This document shows positions 9,088-20,831 of a stretch of DNA of 64,000 nucleotides, piece by piece. Position numbers and translations under genes: made by a program. Position 1 is the first letter of the stretch, and each line of letters begins with the position of its first letter. The stretch lies in the NCBI GenBank assembly GCA_002286855.1, contig NRSV01000024.1:310001-374000 (forward strand), read 5' to 3'. A model generated the notes under the pieces. It had not been told where the DNA came from and made no database searches. It saw nothing but the letters and a program-made list of their open reading frames with translations. The DNA is from Bipolaris cookei. Lineage: Eukaryota; Ascomycota; Dothideomycetes; Pleosporales; Pleosporaceae.

Positions 9088-11154
9088 CGTGCAATTCTGA
9101 GACGACTATCAGTCCCGACCTCGTCCTTTACACATTCAGACGTCATACCCGGCACACAATAGTCCCACAGCGCTGGCACTCTCCTACCATATCGCGAGCA
9201 CATATCCCGACACGACCGGTAGTCAGCCTTGATTCCATTGCCATGCCATACCGACCTCCCTGGAGTGACGATCCTGGGTTTTCGCCGGGCTCGACATCTT
9301 CGTTGACGCAGTGCAGCGTATGCTTGACAAGTTGACTACGATATTCAAGCAGATTTGCACGAAACTGCCTACACGTGCGCGACAGATCATGAAGCGTGTT
9401 GAGATCGAGCTGGGCGGCGAGTTGGCTTACTATTCTGTGTGGTTAACATGGTTAGCATGCATCATGGCGTGGAGTCGAGTCCATGCTATGGCTAAGGCTC
9501 ACGGATAGCAGCTCAGGGCAGCGCTGAATCCATTCTTGTTTGGGTTCGGCCTCCCGTCTGCCACGCTCACTTGTTGCCCACTCTCTGCCGTCGACTGGCT
9601 CAGAGAGTGGTGCAATGGCTTAACGTTCAGCAAGCCAGACGCGTGAGGGGATTGTAATGAAGGCGCTTCATCGTCTTCCAAATCAACTAGGACAACCATC
9701 GTTGGCAGCTGAAAACACAGCGCGCAGCATCCAAATCATGCAAGGCTAGAAAATGTAAAGATGGAGTTTCTTCGACAAGAGAGCGATGTCGCTCTTGTGA
9801 CGACGTGATGGCACGCTTGACCGTGTTAGTGGGGCGCTTGGCGTCTCCGGCTTCCTTCCGTCATCTACTTTACGCGTCTTCCTGACTCCTGGTCACGTGG
9901 AGCAAGCATTTCGAGCACTCAAGATACTAGCACCAGAATACAGAATAGACCGGCCTGGTGGAGTAGCATATCAAAATGTATGGATTCCGGACCAAGATAT
10001 CGATAGGCCCTCCTCATGTCAGATCGACTGCAGCTTAGCTTAAGCGACGACAAGGCTGAATAGTAGGCTAGTTCCTAGTCGCCGATACTTCCTTCGCTAG
10101 ATACAATATCGGTACCAATCCTTCTGAAAAGAGGGCTCTAAGTTCTTACTACTAAGTGCATGTGATATATGTGCAGGCCACATGAATATCAGCATGCATA
10201 TCCCCTTGCAGAATGCGGTCTTTGCAAACGACGTATTTTACTTCGTATCTAATATTCGTCATCTTAGTTCGTTTTCGAAGACAATAGGCATCTCTAGTTG
10301 AGAGATACTGAGCCTATTAGCAAGCACGGAGGTAGAAGCTAAACGAACCAGGAAATCTTAGCAAATCGATACAATCGCTCATCCCTCGTGGTCATGGTTA
10401 TGGCCAGAAACTTGACATGCGAAACTAAATGGCGACATTTCCTATCGGTGAGCTTGTGGATATTTTGTGGAGACTTTTGCTCATAAAGATCGTGACCTAA
10501 TTAGTTTCGACTTACTTGTGGGTCAACACGTAATTGTACATCTATCCAGCCGATATAGGATAGACCTGCATATCACACGCAGCGCAATCAATTGGTAAGT
10601 GGCCGTAAGCTGACAATAGGAGAATGTACCACAACTTTGTCTGGTCTAGGAACATCTGCCCTTTTCGCATCCCTTGAGTCTCCGGATGTTAGCCATGTTC
10701 GGCTCTCCGCGACGGGGGCCGATGAGGGGCTTGCAGCGGCCACTGATAACCGCGGAACCACATGTTGGATAAGCAGCCCTAGATTCGAGCCTCATTCTCC
10801 ACATGTTGAACACATTGAGCCACTTGGGTTGTTTTACTATATGGACCCCTCCATTATCCAACTTCTATACGTCTAGTATGCGAACGCCCCGGACGCTAGT
10901 ACTGTAATCCTGGTTCTTACATGCTCCTCAAGCGTGGCTTCAGCGGCAATCGTATACGCATCTGGTATTGAGTGCAGGGGATTAAATTTTTTTGTTTAAA
11001 AAGAGCTCAGGTCCCGACTCAGCTGGTGTTCTGATATTTCCAGTACTCCTCTTTGCGGCTGTCTAGATTATTCTTCTCCCAACATTCTTTCATTGTAGCA
11101 TTCTTCAGAGAAAATCCGAGCTTCATTGTAACCGAAATCACATCGACTTGAAAC
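9088..11154. other. 2-kb gene-poor region
   Basis: No gene is supportable. A frame at about 9270-9508 (+) is short and lacks a clear start; one at 9499-9699 (-) overlaps it. The remainder has scattered short frames and the small inverted repeat at 10764-10862. The last part upstream of 11155 is presumably the amidohydrolase promoter. Confidence 0.4.
10764..10862. repeat. 99-bp element bounded by 9-bp perfect inverted termini
   Basis: GTTGGATAA at 10764-10772 is matched by TTATCCAAC at 10854-10862. The left arm is preceded by T (giving TGTTGGATAA), a sequence type seen at LTR ends, but the right end does not complete a TG...CA pair. It could be a tiny MITE, a remnant of an LTR terminus, or chance. 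No target-site duplication is evident. Confidence 0.35.
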
Positions 11155-12474
11155 ATGGCTACTTTCATAATTCGAGACGTCCGCATCTTTACTGGCGAAA
11201 AGGCAATCGAAGAAGGATACGCACACATTCAGGATGGAAAGATAAAATCAGTGGGGCCAATAAGCAGCTTGTCACAAGAACCAATAAAGACATATTCAAA
11301 ACCAGGACATACTCTTCTTCCCGGTCTGATCGACTGCCATATTCATGCAGACAGAGCCGACCCCGTAGCTCTACCGCAATCCCTACGATTCGGAGTCACC
11401 ACTGTGTGCGAGATGCACAACGAGATCGAAAACGTACTAAAACTCCGAAAGCAAACCCTCGAACCCGACACAGCATCCTACAAGACCGCCGGGCAAGCCG
11501 CAACGATCGAAAACGGCTGGCCCATCCCCGTCATCACCGCGCATGACAAAAGCGAAGAAACTGCCGCCGCAATCTTGCGCTGGCCAAAACTCACCGACCA
11601 CACCAGCGTAGTCAACTACCTCGACTGGACCACCAAAGAAATGCAACCAGACTACATCAAACTCATGCATGAAAGCGGCACAATCATGAGCCAAACCTTT
11701 GCCTACCCTTCCCTCTCCCTTCAACGCACCATCATCGCCGAAGCCCACACCCGCGGCTACCTCACCGTTGCCCACGCAACCTGTCTGCAAGACACCCTCG
11801 ATGTCCTCTCTGCAGGTGTAAACGGGCTAACCCACACCTTCTGTGATCAACCTCCCACCCAGGAACTCATCGACGCATACAAAAAGAATAACGCGTGGGT
11901 TAACCCGACGCTAGCGACAATGGGTAGCTTGACGGCCGAAGGGGTGGATTTGCAGCAGAAATTCGCGCACGATCCGCGGGTAAAAGGGCTAATTGGAGAG
12001 GATCGCGTGGGGAATATGTGTCGGTGTATGGGGTTTGCGGATAAGGGGAAGGTGGAGTTTGCGTATCAGGGGGTTAGGGCGTTGAAAGATGCGGGGATTG
12101 ATATTTTATGGTGAGTAAGAACCTTTTTGCTAGAAAAAAACGCGCAAAGCTTGAGGATAGGACTAACATTGTACAGTGGAAGCGATGCCGCGGGTCCTGC
12201 AGTCGGCACGGCGTTTGGTCTGACTATGCACCATGAACTTCATTTGCTCGTGCATAAGGTAGGCATGACGCCCATGGAAGCACTGCGGTCGGCTACGAGC
12301 TTGGTTGCGAAGCGCTTCAAGTTTGAAGACCGAGGAAGGTTGGCAGAGGGATTGAATGCGGATATGTTGCTTGTTGAGGGGAATCCGCTCGATGATATTG
12401 ATGCGACGTTGAATATTCGTGGTGTCTGGCGTGAGGGAAAGGTATGCAGTGTGTATGATGAGAAGTTGGAATAG
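11155..12474 (+). CDS. Metal-dependent amidohydrolase (imidazolonepropionase/prolidase-like)
   Basis: Exons 11155-12110 and 12177-12474 join across a 66-bp intron (GTGAGT...ACAG) to give 417 residues. The protein starts with the small beta-sandwich typical of the family (RDVRIFTGEKAIEEGYAHI), followed by LLPGLIDCHIHAD holding the HxH metal pair at about residues 62-64. Further ligand positions follow: VAHAT (about residue 205), LTHTF and the active-site Asp in GSDAAGP, created exactly at the splice joint. It ends with EGLNADMLLVEGNPLDD, the return to the sandwich domain. The family cleaves amide or cyclic amide bonds using one or two metal ions in a TIM barrel; the substrate cannot be told. 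It has no signal peptide, so it is probably cytosolic. It converges on the sugar transporter gene downstream, with 411 bp between stops. Confidence 0.88.
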
Positions 12475-12885
12475 TTTTTACAAGGAATATTTGGATGGGG
12501 AGAGATATAGAAGAGAAAATGCGAAGCAAATTAAGTTTTTTCCAAGCGAGCAATGAGGGTCAGTGCAGTCTAGAATATCAAACTACGCTGTCCAACGTGG
12601 TAGATTGAACTTAAGTACGAAACAAAAGTATAGATTCACGTTATTTGATCATGAAGTTGTGCGCTATAGTGCGAATCTACCTTCCTGTCAATTCCAAGGG
12701 CAATCAAGTTGCTTATACAAAGCCGAAATATGAGGACTTACAGAATCTTTTCGTTATGGAAGTCGATTGATTTCACATGTGTTTTTGGTCTCTCATGTAG
12801 CCATTCAGATATCATTATTTCCGCCGTATGCACGTTGCCCGCGCAAATAGTGCAAACTATGCTGTACGCTTCCCAACTGCCACCG
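12475..12885. other. Convergent intergenic spacer
   Basis: This 411-bp stretch lies between two facing gene 3' ends. It presumably holds both 3' untranslated regions. A last small exon of the transporter on the minus strand cannot be excluded, because a GTGAGT donor-like site sits four codons before its stop. Confidence 0.4.
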
Positions 12886-14770
12886 TTACATTACATTACT
12901 CACCTCACGCTCAGGGGGTCTCAAATTTGTAGTCTTGAACTTTCTTGCAGCCACTTTTGTTTCGAAGAGCTCGTCCAGTTCCCCAAATGTCCTATTTTTT
13001 GGTTCTGGGAGCCGTAACCAACTCCATATGATACCAATGATGCTTGTCCCAGCCCAGAAGAAGCCCATTCGTGCACCCCAACCCCACGCTGTGGGGTTGA
13101 GCATGCGCGGTGTGATGACGTTGGCAATGATACTGGAGATATTGTAGCAATTGCGTGCGAGCACGATGGTCTTGCTGCGTAATCGCGTGGAGGGAATCTC
13201 CGATACAAGAGCGTAGCATATGGGGCCGAGCGTTGCATCATATGTGAGGGTGAAAGCTAGCAACAGCGCAGCGATGGCCCAATTGAGTGCGGTAGGCGGT
13301 GCATCTGTGACCTGAGATGAGCTGCTGTTGGTAGTGGAGCTAGGAACAATGACAGTACGGCGCGCAGGTATACAGGCCAAGATACCGATGGAAAAGACAA
13401 AGGCGAAAGTCAATACTTGACCGAAAAGGTAGAGGCCGCGACGCCCGTAGCGAACCATCAGAGCCCAGGATATGACGACACCGAGAAGGCCAAGCGCAAA
13501 CTGGCCCAGCGATAGACTAAAAGCATATGGAGAGCCGAGACCAGCTTGTTGATCTATGCCATATGAGTCAACAAGTACATAGCACTCGAGTGGGCCCAGC
13601 TTACAAAAATATGTTGAGAAGCCCATGAATGAGCCGCCGCATAGTGTTTGAACCATCCAAACCATACATGTAATCTCCGTACGCCTTCTGTCAACCCCTT
13701 TGAAGCAGTCTTTGTAGCTCGTACCGCTTTGCATCTGCAGTTCCTTCTTGTTCGTCTGTATCATCGTGTGCATTGTAGCGTCTAAACCGGCATCGAACTC
13801 GGCATCGGAGACGTGCTTGGGTTTGGTTCGTAAGCAGCGAAGGGATCTCTTTGCATCAGCAAAATTGTTTTGCCTGATGAGCCACCATGGAGACTCTGGC
13901 GCAAGGTATACGGCGACCAGTATCAGTACTGGGAAAATCCATTGGAGTGCAAATGGTGTGCGATATGACCATGATGAGGTATCGGTTACCATGCTGCGCA
14001 ACACGATGGAAGCGATCAGTTCTCCGAGCACCCAGCATGCATTGACGTATCTATATCATGTTTAGGTTCTTGATAGTAGTTGTGGGAGAGGCCGTATATA
14101 CGTACGTTGTCAAATAAGCCCTCAGAGCTACGGGACAAACATCGGCTGCATAGACTGTAGAGATGCATTGAAACATTCCCCAAGGCATTCCCAACATACA
14201 TTGACCAATCAGCAACACCACCCTGGTTGTAGCGAAGAATGGTATCAGTATGAAAAGAGCCATCGCGATCAATCCAACCATAAGGGCGCGTCGATATCCA
14301 ATGTGCTCGGCAAGAGTTCCTGTAGCGAAGAGCCCTAAAATTTGACCTGTGAGACCCCCGTTGACAAATGCGCTCTGCCAAGTAGCGCTGATTTCGTAGT
14401 CCCCTTTGGGTTGTAAGCTGCCAAATTGCTCTTTGAATGGGCCCATGACGAACAAGTTGGGTACCAGGATTGTGGAGTATCCTTCCATGATGAGGGTCAT
14501 TGACAATAACACTGACCACGTTATGGCTTTTGGGTAGAGCCTTACACCCTGTTTGAGTGTCATCGAGCATTCGGCATCATTCCTCGCCTCTATTGCACAG
14601 TTAGAGTGGTCTGTGATGGGACGCAATGATTCTGATATCAAAACTGTTGGTGGAGAAGGTGAAGTGTTTGCAGTACTGTTCAAACTTGACGAGTCCCTAA
14701 TGTATGGACCCACGGGCTGCTGGTCGGAGTACACGGCCTCATCTTCTGATTTCGTATAAAGAGACGGCAT
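12886..14770 (-). CDS. MFS sugar transporter, alpha-glucoside (MAL) type
   Basis: Three exons (14106-14770, 13605-14050, 12886-13553) with introns of 55 and 51 bp give 592 residues. The first junction produces AYLTTYVNACWVLGE; the second restores STYFYQQAGL, removing a readable but foreign stretch. The sequence has about 12 hydrophobic segments and sugar-porter signatures: GYRRALMVG after TM2, PESPWWLIR after TM6, a GRRGLYLFGQ loop after TM8 and PEPKNRTFGELDELF at the end. PESPWW and the STYF...QQAG block are what I associate with maltose/alpha-glucoside proton symporters of fungi. The start at 14770 (MPSLYTKSEDEA) gives an acidic cytosolic N-terminus of usual size; an in-frame ATG at 14887 would add 39 residues. 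Substrate is inferred from family only. Glucose repression is plausible but not shown by the sequence. Confidence 0.88.
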
Positions 14771-15031
14771 GATGTTGTCGTTTTGTAAATGGGGTCGAAA
14801 GAGGGTCTTAAACATGTGTGATGAGAGTGTGAAACCTGAGAGCAGTCGGAAGATGGGATTAAGGCAGACCTGTGTGTCACCCCGCACATAAAGAGCACGG
14901 TTTTCGTAAATATGATGCAGAAAGCTTTAGCCATCAGTTAACATAAGCAGCATCGTATAAAGTTTAAACAAAATGGCAATGGTGTCTGGCATGGATAATT
15001 GTATGGTACGAAGTGTTGGATGCGGGCTGCG

Positions 15032-15406
15032 TTAGACGGCGCATGAAACTAGTACGGGCTTGGACACGGAGTGCATGGATGGCTTTATATATGCAAACGT
15101 CGTATACTCAACTATTGGTCGAGCATGGAAACGGCGAATAAAATCTAAGGGGACCACAGTTTCGATAGTTTCTGGCAATTCCGCATGGACCCAGAGAATA
15201 ATCCGGGACGCATGGCGTACCTGAACCAACTCAGGAAACTCGAGCTCTAACCGCAGCGAGTTAAAATGGTTGCTGGAGTATGCGACTGCAGTACCGTTGG
15301 TGGATCGACTTGAGAACGGCGAACTTACATGTGGGCTACTATTGTTGGGATCATCCGGGTCCACATTTTCGGATCGGCCCGCTGAGTAGTCCTGTGTACT
15401 GTCCAC
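15032..15406 (-). CDS. Hypothetical small protein, doubtful
   Basis: A 124-codon frame with a Ser/Asn/Pro-rich first third and a more ordered second part (LELEFPELVQVRHASR, VPLDFIRRFHARPIVEY). Nothing in it matches a family I know. It lies between the transporter and the Trp-tRNA synthetase, with no overlap. It may be a real small gene, one exon of a longer one, or chance. The rest of 14771-15657 shows no other gene. Confidence 0.25.
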   Translation of the reverse strand: MDSTQDYSAGRSENVDPDDPNNSSPHVSSPFSSRSTNGTAVAYSSNHFNSLRLELEFPELVQVRHASRIILWVHAELPETIETVVPLDFIRRFHARPIVEYTTFAYIKPSMHSVSKPVLVSCAV

Positions 15407-15657
15407 ATGCGCCGTCCCTTACGTCACGACTTGTAGAGTTTACACAAAGGTCAAAGTGCCATCATCTCATAGACCTTAGTAGAGCGCTTTTATACTAATG
15501 CACAATGCTGTGTTTGTTGAGTAGGAGTGGTCATATAGGATTGTGCTAAAAATTGATGCGAGGCGATTCACTTGGCGCAGTTCGACGTATGGATCTGATT
15601 TATGGTTCCCATATCACATGTCTGTTCTTCTAACACTTGTTGAATCTACCAGACATG

Positions 15658-17139
15658 CTACTGCTTCGCAGCAGCAGCAGCTTCCTTCTCTTTTTTCTTT
15701 CGTTCAACCTCAGCCATCTTGGCAGCTTTCTTCATCGCGTTCTTGGTCATTGGCTTGCCATCGGCATCTAGCATCGGACCCCCTTCGGTATCTTCCTTTG
15801 GTTGCTCCAGCTTTGGCTTAGTAGGGTTCGGGTTGCCCTTCCATTCTAGCTTCCTTGGGCGGAGGAACTCGTCTAAGATCTCATCTGTGACCTTTGTCCT
15901 TGCTTCTTGGAACTTTTTCGTATATGCTGTCATGGTTTCAATGCATTCTTTCTTCATTTCGCCAGTCAGCAGCTCGCCCTTACGATAATCTTCGGCGAGC
16001 TTCTTAAGTTTCTCGTCGTCATCCTCGAAATAAGCGATATATTGGTAGGGTACGTCAATGTCGGGGTTTCCTCCCTTCTCGCGATGAAGCTCAAGTGTTT
16101 CCTGACCGCCCGAGAATGCTTTGGTGTTGATCTTGTTCTTCACTTGCTTTGCAGTGTCGCTCATAAAGATGGCTGAATTGGCATTGGACGCGCTCATCTT
16201 ACCGCCGGCGCCTTGGAGTGCTGTGAGAAATTTGGAGTGGATAAGCGCGGGCTTTGGTGATGGGTTGTCCATGCGATTGCAGTTCTCACGGACGAGACGG
16301 AAGTACGGGTCTTGGTCAATGGCGCAGGGAATGAGACAGGGCGTCGCAGCAAGCTTCTTCGATCGGCGGTAGGTCTTGTAATCTTCACCCCAGATGAAGG
16401 GGTATGACGAGGCAAATGCAGCGACACATTGTTTGGCAGCGAATGCGTTACTGCCGATATTTGTAGAGCCATGGAAGCCGAATGCGCCACGGACCTGGTT
16501 ATTAGTGATAAGCTTTTCAAACTCGGTCGCGTTCAGGTTGAAGTGTCTGTTGTATCCTGATGTGAAGAACTCTGAGTCGATGTACATAAAAGTCTTCTTG
16601 ACATCAAAGCCAATGGAGATGATGTCTTTTGCGTTTTGTCTGGCAAACTCGTAAACTTCCTCCTGCTTCAGTTTTTCTTTGAAAAGGAACTTTTCGTCAT
16701 CGGTCAACATGATAACCAATGGTACGTCGAAGACATCCTGTAGCCACTTGGTGAACTCGAAGGGGATGGTATGGCCAATGTGCATGGCATCGCTGCTGGG
16801 TCCACGACCGGTGTATAGGAGAAAGTCCTCGCCACGCTCATAAGTGTCAAGAATCAAGTCCAGGTCTCGGTGAGAGAAGAACAGTCCGCGCCGCAACCAG
16901 CGATGTGGCTTGTGACCGGTCACGCGCTCGAATCGCTCAAGGAGCGTTTGGTCTATGAGCTTTGTTGCCCACTGTTCTGAGATCTTGACATAGTCAAATT
17001 CCTTGACGTTTCCGTCCTCATCTACCGCAGCTTGCACATCCCACGGGTTGATTTCCTGTTCGGTAGCTTTGGAAACAGGTTGCGTGGCCGTGTCGGAGAT
17101 GGAGAGGGCGGCTACCGCCGGCGGTTCGGGCTCAGTCAT
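15658..17139 (-). CDS. WRS1: Cytosolic tryptophanyl-tRNA synthetase
   Basis: An intronless 493-residue frame covers a complete eukaryotic class Ic Trp-tRNA synthetase, which charges tRNA-Trp in cytosolic translation. Visible landmarks are HRWLRRGLFFSHRD before the catalytic core, YTGRGPSSDAMHIGHTIPF with the HIGH signature (about residues 118-121), MLTDDEKFLF, GAFGFHGSTNIG, the SSYPFIWGED block and the KMSAS signature in GGKMSASNANSAIFMSD. The C-terminus is a Lys/Ala-rich tail (KKKEKEAAAAAKQ) preceded by a Pro/Glu linker. Length and order fit the fungal family, which lacks the WHEP domain of animal enzymes. It runs divergently from the PRELI-domain gene. Strong codon bias and lack of introns fit a highly expressed gene. 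Confidence 0.97.
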   Translation of the reverse strand: MTEPEPPAVAALSISDTATQPVSKATEQEINPWDVQAAVDEDGNVKEFDYVKISEQWATKLIDQTLLERFERVTGHKPHRWLRRGLFFSHRDLDLILDTYERGEDFLLYTGRGPSSDAMHIGHTIPFEFTKWLQDVFDVPLVIMLTDDEKFLFKEKLKQEEVYEFARQNAKDIISIGFDVKKTFMYIDSEFFTSGYNRHFNLNATEFEKLITNNQVRGAFGFHGSTNIGSNAFAAKQCVAAFASSYPFIWGEDYKTYRRSKKLAATPCLIPCAIDQDPYFRLVRENCNRMDNPSPKPALIHSKFLTALQGAGGKMSASNANSAIFMSDTAKQVKNKINTKAFSGGQETLELHREKGGNPDIDVPYQYIAYFEDDDEKLKKLAEDYRKGELLTGEMKKECIETMTAYTKKFQEARTKVTDEILDEFLRPRKLEWKGNPNPTKPKLEQPKEDTEGGPMLDADGKPMTKNAMKKAAKMAEVERKKKEKEAAAAAKQ

Positions 17140-17655
17140 TATGCTGATGAGACAGGATATATGTGTCGAGAAGGAATTCTAGCGGATATAAGTATGGAGG
17201 AGTCAGAAAGAAGAGGACTGGCTATGATTCACTGCACGTTGACTCAATGGCCAATTAATTAAAGTGGCACCCCGCTTCAATTTGGTGTTGCCGCACCGCC
17301 TCAGCTGCCCCGCACTGCGCCACATTTCAGCCACATATCGGAGGTGGGCAAGTCGCAGTGCCGACGAACGACCGAGAGGCAAAACTGATCGCAGGCAGAG
17401 CTCCAGATGCTTCTGCCGCTTGTCGTCACACCACCATCTTCACACCACCTTCGCTCGACAGCTCTCCCCTGCAACGGCCTTCCCAATTGTCCATTCGCAA
17501 TTGGATGCTGCTGACCATGCGACTTCGTTACCTGAGATAGACCACCGTCCGCTGCAGGTTCATCTAACCTTCTACCTACCAACTACTCCACCCGCCCTCT
17601 GTTTCTCCACATACACCTGCACAGGAAGCTCTAGGAGCACCAATAAGACGCCAAA
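17140..17655. promoter_or_regulatory. Shared divergent promoter, WRS1 / PRELI gene
   Basis: These 516 bp separate two start codons pointing away from each other, so both promoters must lie here. The PRELI side is rich in pyrimidines and CCACC/CACC patches just before the ATG. No specific factor site is claimed. Confidence 0.5.
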
Positions 17656-18492
17656 ATGGTCAAATTCTACTCTTCCAACGAAACTTACTCATACCCTTTT
17701 TCGGCTGTCTCCCTTGCCTACTTCCTGCGCTATCCAAACCCTTACTCCACTCACGTGCTCTCCACCGACACCATCGCCCGCCACTATGACCCCGAGACCC
17801 AGCGCCTGACTACCATACGGCTACACCTCAAGCGCTCCAAACTTCCCTCTGCGGTGCTCAAGCTCGTCCCTCGGTCTCTGCTTGGTGCATCAGCCGGCGG
17901 CGAATCTCAGTCTTACATTCTTGAGAAGTCGGTTGTGGATATCAAGGAGGGATGGATGGACACTGAGTCCCGCAATCTGGAGTGGACAGGAGTTTTGTCC
18001 GTTATTGAAAGGCAAAAGTTCACTCGCCCTTCTTTGCTGACGTCTGACCACGCGAGAGTTCGGCAGGGCTCGGAAAGCCCCGCTCTACGCCACGGCTTCA
18101 TCAACTTCAACAAGGGCAATGGCGTCAAGGTGGAAGACAATGGTGAGACGACAGATGTGACAAGCTCGGTCACGCTGCACAGTCACATTGGGGAGACGTG
18201 GAAGAAGAAGCGCGAGGCTGCTAGAGAGGGCGTTGTGGAAGAGGAACAGCCTCAAAAGATGGGCCTTTTGCGAAGCTGGGGCACTGCGGCTCTACAACGC
18301 AACATTGAAAAGATTGGTCTCTCGCGCGCGCAGCGAAGCCAGCCAAACGCGCGTGAGGGCATGAAGGTTGTGCTCGAACGCATGCGCGAAGGCGGCCTGG
18401 TCGGCGTACTCGAGGGCATGCGACAGGACCGGGAAGCCATTATGGCAGGGCGACCATTAGCTGCGCCGCGTGCAGCAGAAACGGACGAATAA
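17656..18492 (+). CDS. PRELI/MSF1-domain mitochondrial lipid-transfer protein (Ups-like)
   Basis: A single-exon 278-residue protein. It opens with MVKFYSSNETYSYPFSAVSL, followed by YFLRYPNPYSTHVLSTDTI, RLHLKRSKLPSAVLKLVPRS, SYILEKSVVDIKEGWM and LEWTGVLSVIERQKF, the ordered conserved blocks of the PRELI/MSF1 domain (about residues 1-185). Proteins of this family (Ups1/Ups2 of yeast) carry phosphatidic acid or phosphatidylserine across the mitochondrial intermembrane space, usually with Mdm35. A 90-residue C-terminal extension, helical and Arg/Glu-rich (GMKVVLERMREGGLVGVLEGM), goes beyond the yeast length. Which Ups paralogue it matches cannot be decided. The start is unambiguous because the domain begins at the first residue. 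Confidence 0.9.
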   Translation: MVKFYSSNETYSYPFSAVSLAYFLRYPNPYSTHVLSTDTIARHYDPETQRLTTIRLHLKRSKLPSAVLKLVPRSLLGASAGGESQSYILEKSVVDIKEGWMDTESRNLEWTGVLSVIERQKFTRPSLLTSDHARVRQGSESPALRHGFINFNKGNGVKVEDNGETTDVTSSVTLHSHIGETWKKKREAAREGVVEEEQPQKMGLLRSWGTAALQRNIEKIGLSRAQRSQPNAREGMKVVLERMREGGLVGVLEGMRQDREAIMAGRPLAAPRAAETDE

Positions 18493-20690
18493 CTTTGTCG
18501 GTATCACAAGGCAACGGTGTACGGTGTGACTTTTTCTGTGGAAAACAACGATTTTATGGTTTTGTATGAATATCAAGCGAAGGCGTAACGGTCTCTCCCC
18601 CTTTCTCCCTCTGCCATTATCTCCTCTCTCTGGTTTTGGGGATGGTTTGGATTTGAAATTTTGGATTTGGTGGTGCTGATTTGGTATCGGCAGTCTTAGA
18701 AAAGTTGACTTGAAGACGATGACGTCGGATTGGTGGGCGGTTCTGTATTAAATGACAATTGTTCACGGCCTTGGCTCTGTTGAAGTCGCCGTAGCGTAGG
18801 ACGCAGACGTGTTAGCGTTGATGTTACTGCGCCGTGTAATAAAAGCATTCTCCTACGGCCTTTTTTCGTTCCTCATTCTTTTGCAGGTGATATTGTGAGA
18901 AATCTCCCATAAACAATACACATACTGCTCATACCCTCTTCTCCTGCACACAATCTCTCTCAATCCGATCTCATCATTTCAACAGTACATCTTATGCGAA
19001 GAGCACCCGCGTAAATCGACAAACAAGATAGACGGCGAAATTTTATCGTACGCCTGTGACTGCGGCATCGTCCGACAAATCTCCCGCTGAGCCTGTCTCA
19101 ACTTCGCTCGCCGCATCGCTGTCTTTTCATCTGTCTCCGTCTCGGTTGAGTGGCGCTCACATGTCGATTTCGTCGAGCAAGTCGAGCTCGCAGACGCAGG
19201 ATACGGACTGCTAGTACTGTGTATATTGCATAGCTCATACGTATCCTGCTCAGTACATGAGGACACACCATCTCTCTGCTGCGCAAACATCTTGCGTGGA
19301 AAGTGTACAAAGTTTGTGAAATGGAACATCGACAGTTTATCCATCTTGGTAAGAAATTTTCTTGAAAATTGGGTAGCGGGTAGTAAGGCGCTTCTTTACT
19401 TGGAACACTTCCGGCGGACTCCACGCCGTTTTTAACCATGTTAGATTACCGTTACAACTGTGGCTTCTTTCTGCATCCCCGGCTACATTTTCCCAGGTTC
19501 CCATTTTCTTTCCTCCTTGCAAACAGATTTTTTCTCCCAAAAATTAAAATCGCGCTTTTAACAAGCGGAAAAACGCCACTGTATTGCTTGGTCACCCGCT
19601 TTGTGTCACAGGCTTCATGTTACATGGAGGTCTTTTGCCATCCAACCCACCGTTTTTACTACATTGTACGGGGGCGCTTCTGAACGACTGTACGGGAGCG
19701 GGTAACGCGGACGCTATTAAGTTGCGGGTCCTTGATTCAATTGGGATTGTGTACCGAGGGTGAGGGGGTGTAGAAGGAAAGTAGGCTAATGGAAGGTGTG
19801 GTTGGGGAAGAAGTGGAATAGTGAGATGAGGTTGTGTTTGTATGTATGTGGCTAGTCGGAGATTTTTCTAATTTTCGGTTCAAAACCTGATAATTGATCA
19901 ATTCGTTTTTAGGAGTTTCAGATGGAGATTAAGAGGGCAGGATATGACCGGCGATGATCACTAGAAAGGGTAGAGTTAAAGATAAACTGCATGTCGACAC
20001 TACCTCCCTTCACATGTTATACGTGAGTTGTCACTTTTTTTCACTGCACCTCTCCGTCGCCACACGAATCCCTCATACCTTCTTGACACAATATGTACCT
20101 CCTTCCACCTTCTCACATACTTATACCTTTTCCTCGAGTCTGCAGCGTACCATCCGCGGCCCAGATCCGATCGATCCGCACCCACCCGTTACACTAAAAA
20201 ACGCCCTCAGTTAAGACTTGGACTTGAACTTGGAGCGTTACACACAACTACTTTGGTGTCATTTTTGGTGGCTCGGGGAAATGGCGGGAGCGGGGACGTG
20301 AGGATTGACCAGATGTGTGGAGGGCAAGTTGCACATTGGGGTTTCCCGTAGAGGAGGATGCGGACCGGGTTGAGGGTAGAGTTGCAGTACGTTCTGGGGT
20401 GGACACAAAGGGTGTCGTAGGTTATGGGCTAGTGTTGTTGGTGGGATCTAGTGTGCATGGACTTAAGAAAAGTGACGTTGCATGGTGAGTAGAGAAAAGC
20501 AAGATAGATGGTTTGATTGCTTCGGTGTAGGGGTGGAGATGCAAATTAAATGACGTTAAGGAAGATGCTTGTGTTTCTCCTGACAAGCCTACTTCGTCAT
20601 TGTGAATTTTGATAGAGGAGGAATTGGTCTGGACCACGAAGCACGATAGAATGAGCGCGTACGTCACGGTGATGGTATATCCCAAACATC
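18493..20690. other. Intergenic region between PRELI gene and transposon
   Basis: About 2.2 kb without a supportable gene. A minus-strand frame at 18979-19344 of 121 codons has an acidic/basic stretch (TETETDEKTAMRRAKLRQAQ) but no family resemblance and overlaps a competing frame. The sequence at about 19440-20690 is T-rich on the + strand with low coding character. It may include older repeats not recognised here. Confidence 0.4.
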
Positions 20691-20696
20691 TAGTGG

Positions 20697-20722
20697 AGGT
20701 ACCGGACGGGCCAACGCCGGAT
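20697..20722 (+). repeat. Left terminal inverted repeat of the transposon
   Basis: 26 bp beginning AGGTACCGGACGGGCC, the reverse complement of 22739-22764 with a single mismatch (A for G at the fifth base). Confidence 0.85.
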
Positions 20723-20831
20723 TTTCCCTGCCAACACTATCACAAACTTGAAGCTGTAGAGCTCTATACAAAAGATATTATCGCGAGAAGTTTTAATGTA
20801 GTAATCCAGTAGTAGTATTTATTTGATCCAT

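Noticed and set aside
9270..9508. Frame with LDKLTTIFKQICTKLPTRAR and a Trp-rich end
   Set aside because: Short, no clear start or splice site, no family.
10764..10862. Solo LTR
   Set aside because: The right end lacks the CA needed for a TG...CA pair and no target duplication was found; reported only as an inverted repeat.
12886..12900. Extra 3' intron in the sugar transporter (GTGAGT donor near its stop)
   Set aside because: A downstream exon was not convincing, and the present ending is normal for the family.
18979..19344. 121-codon minus frame
   Set aside because: Overlaps another frame of equal quality and lacks a recognisable domain; kept only as a remark.
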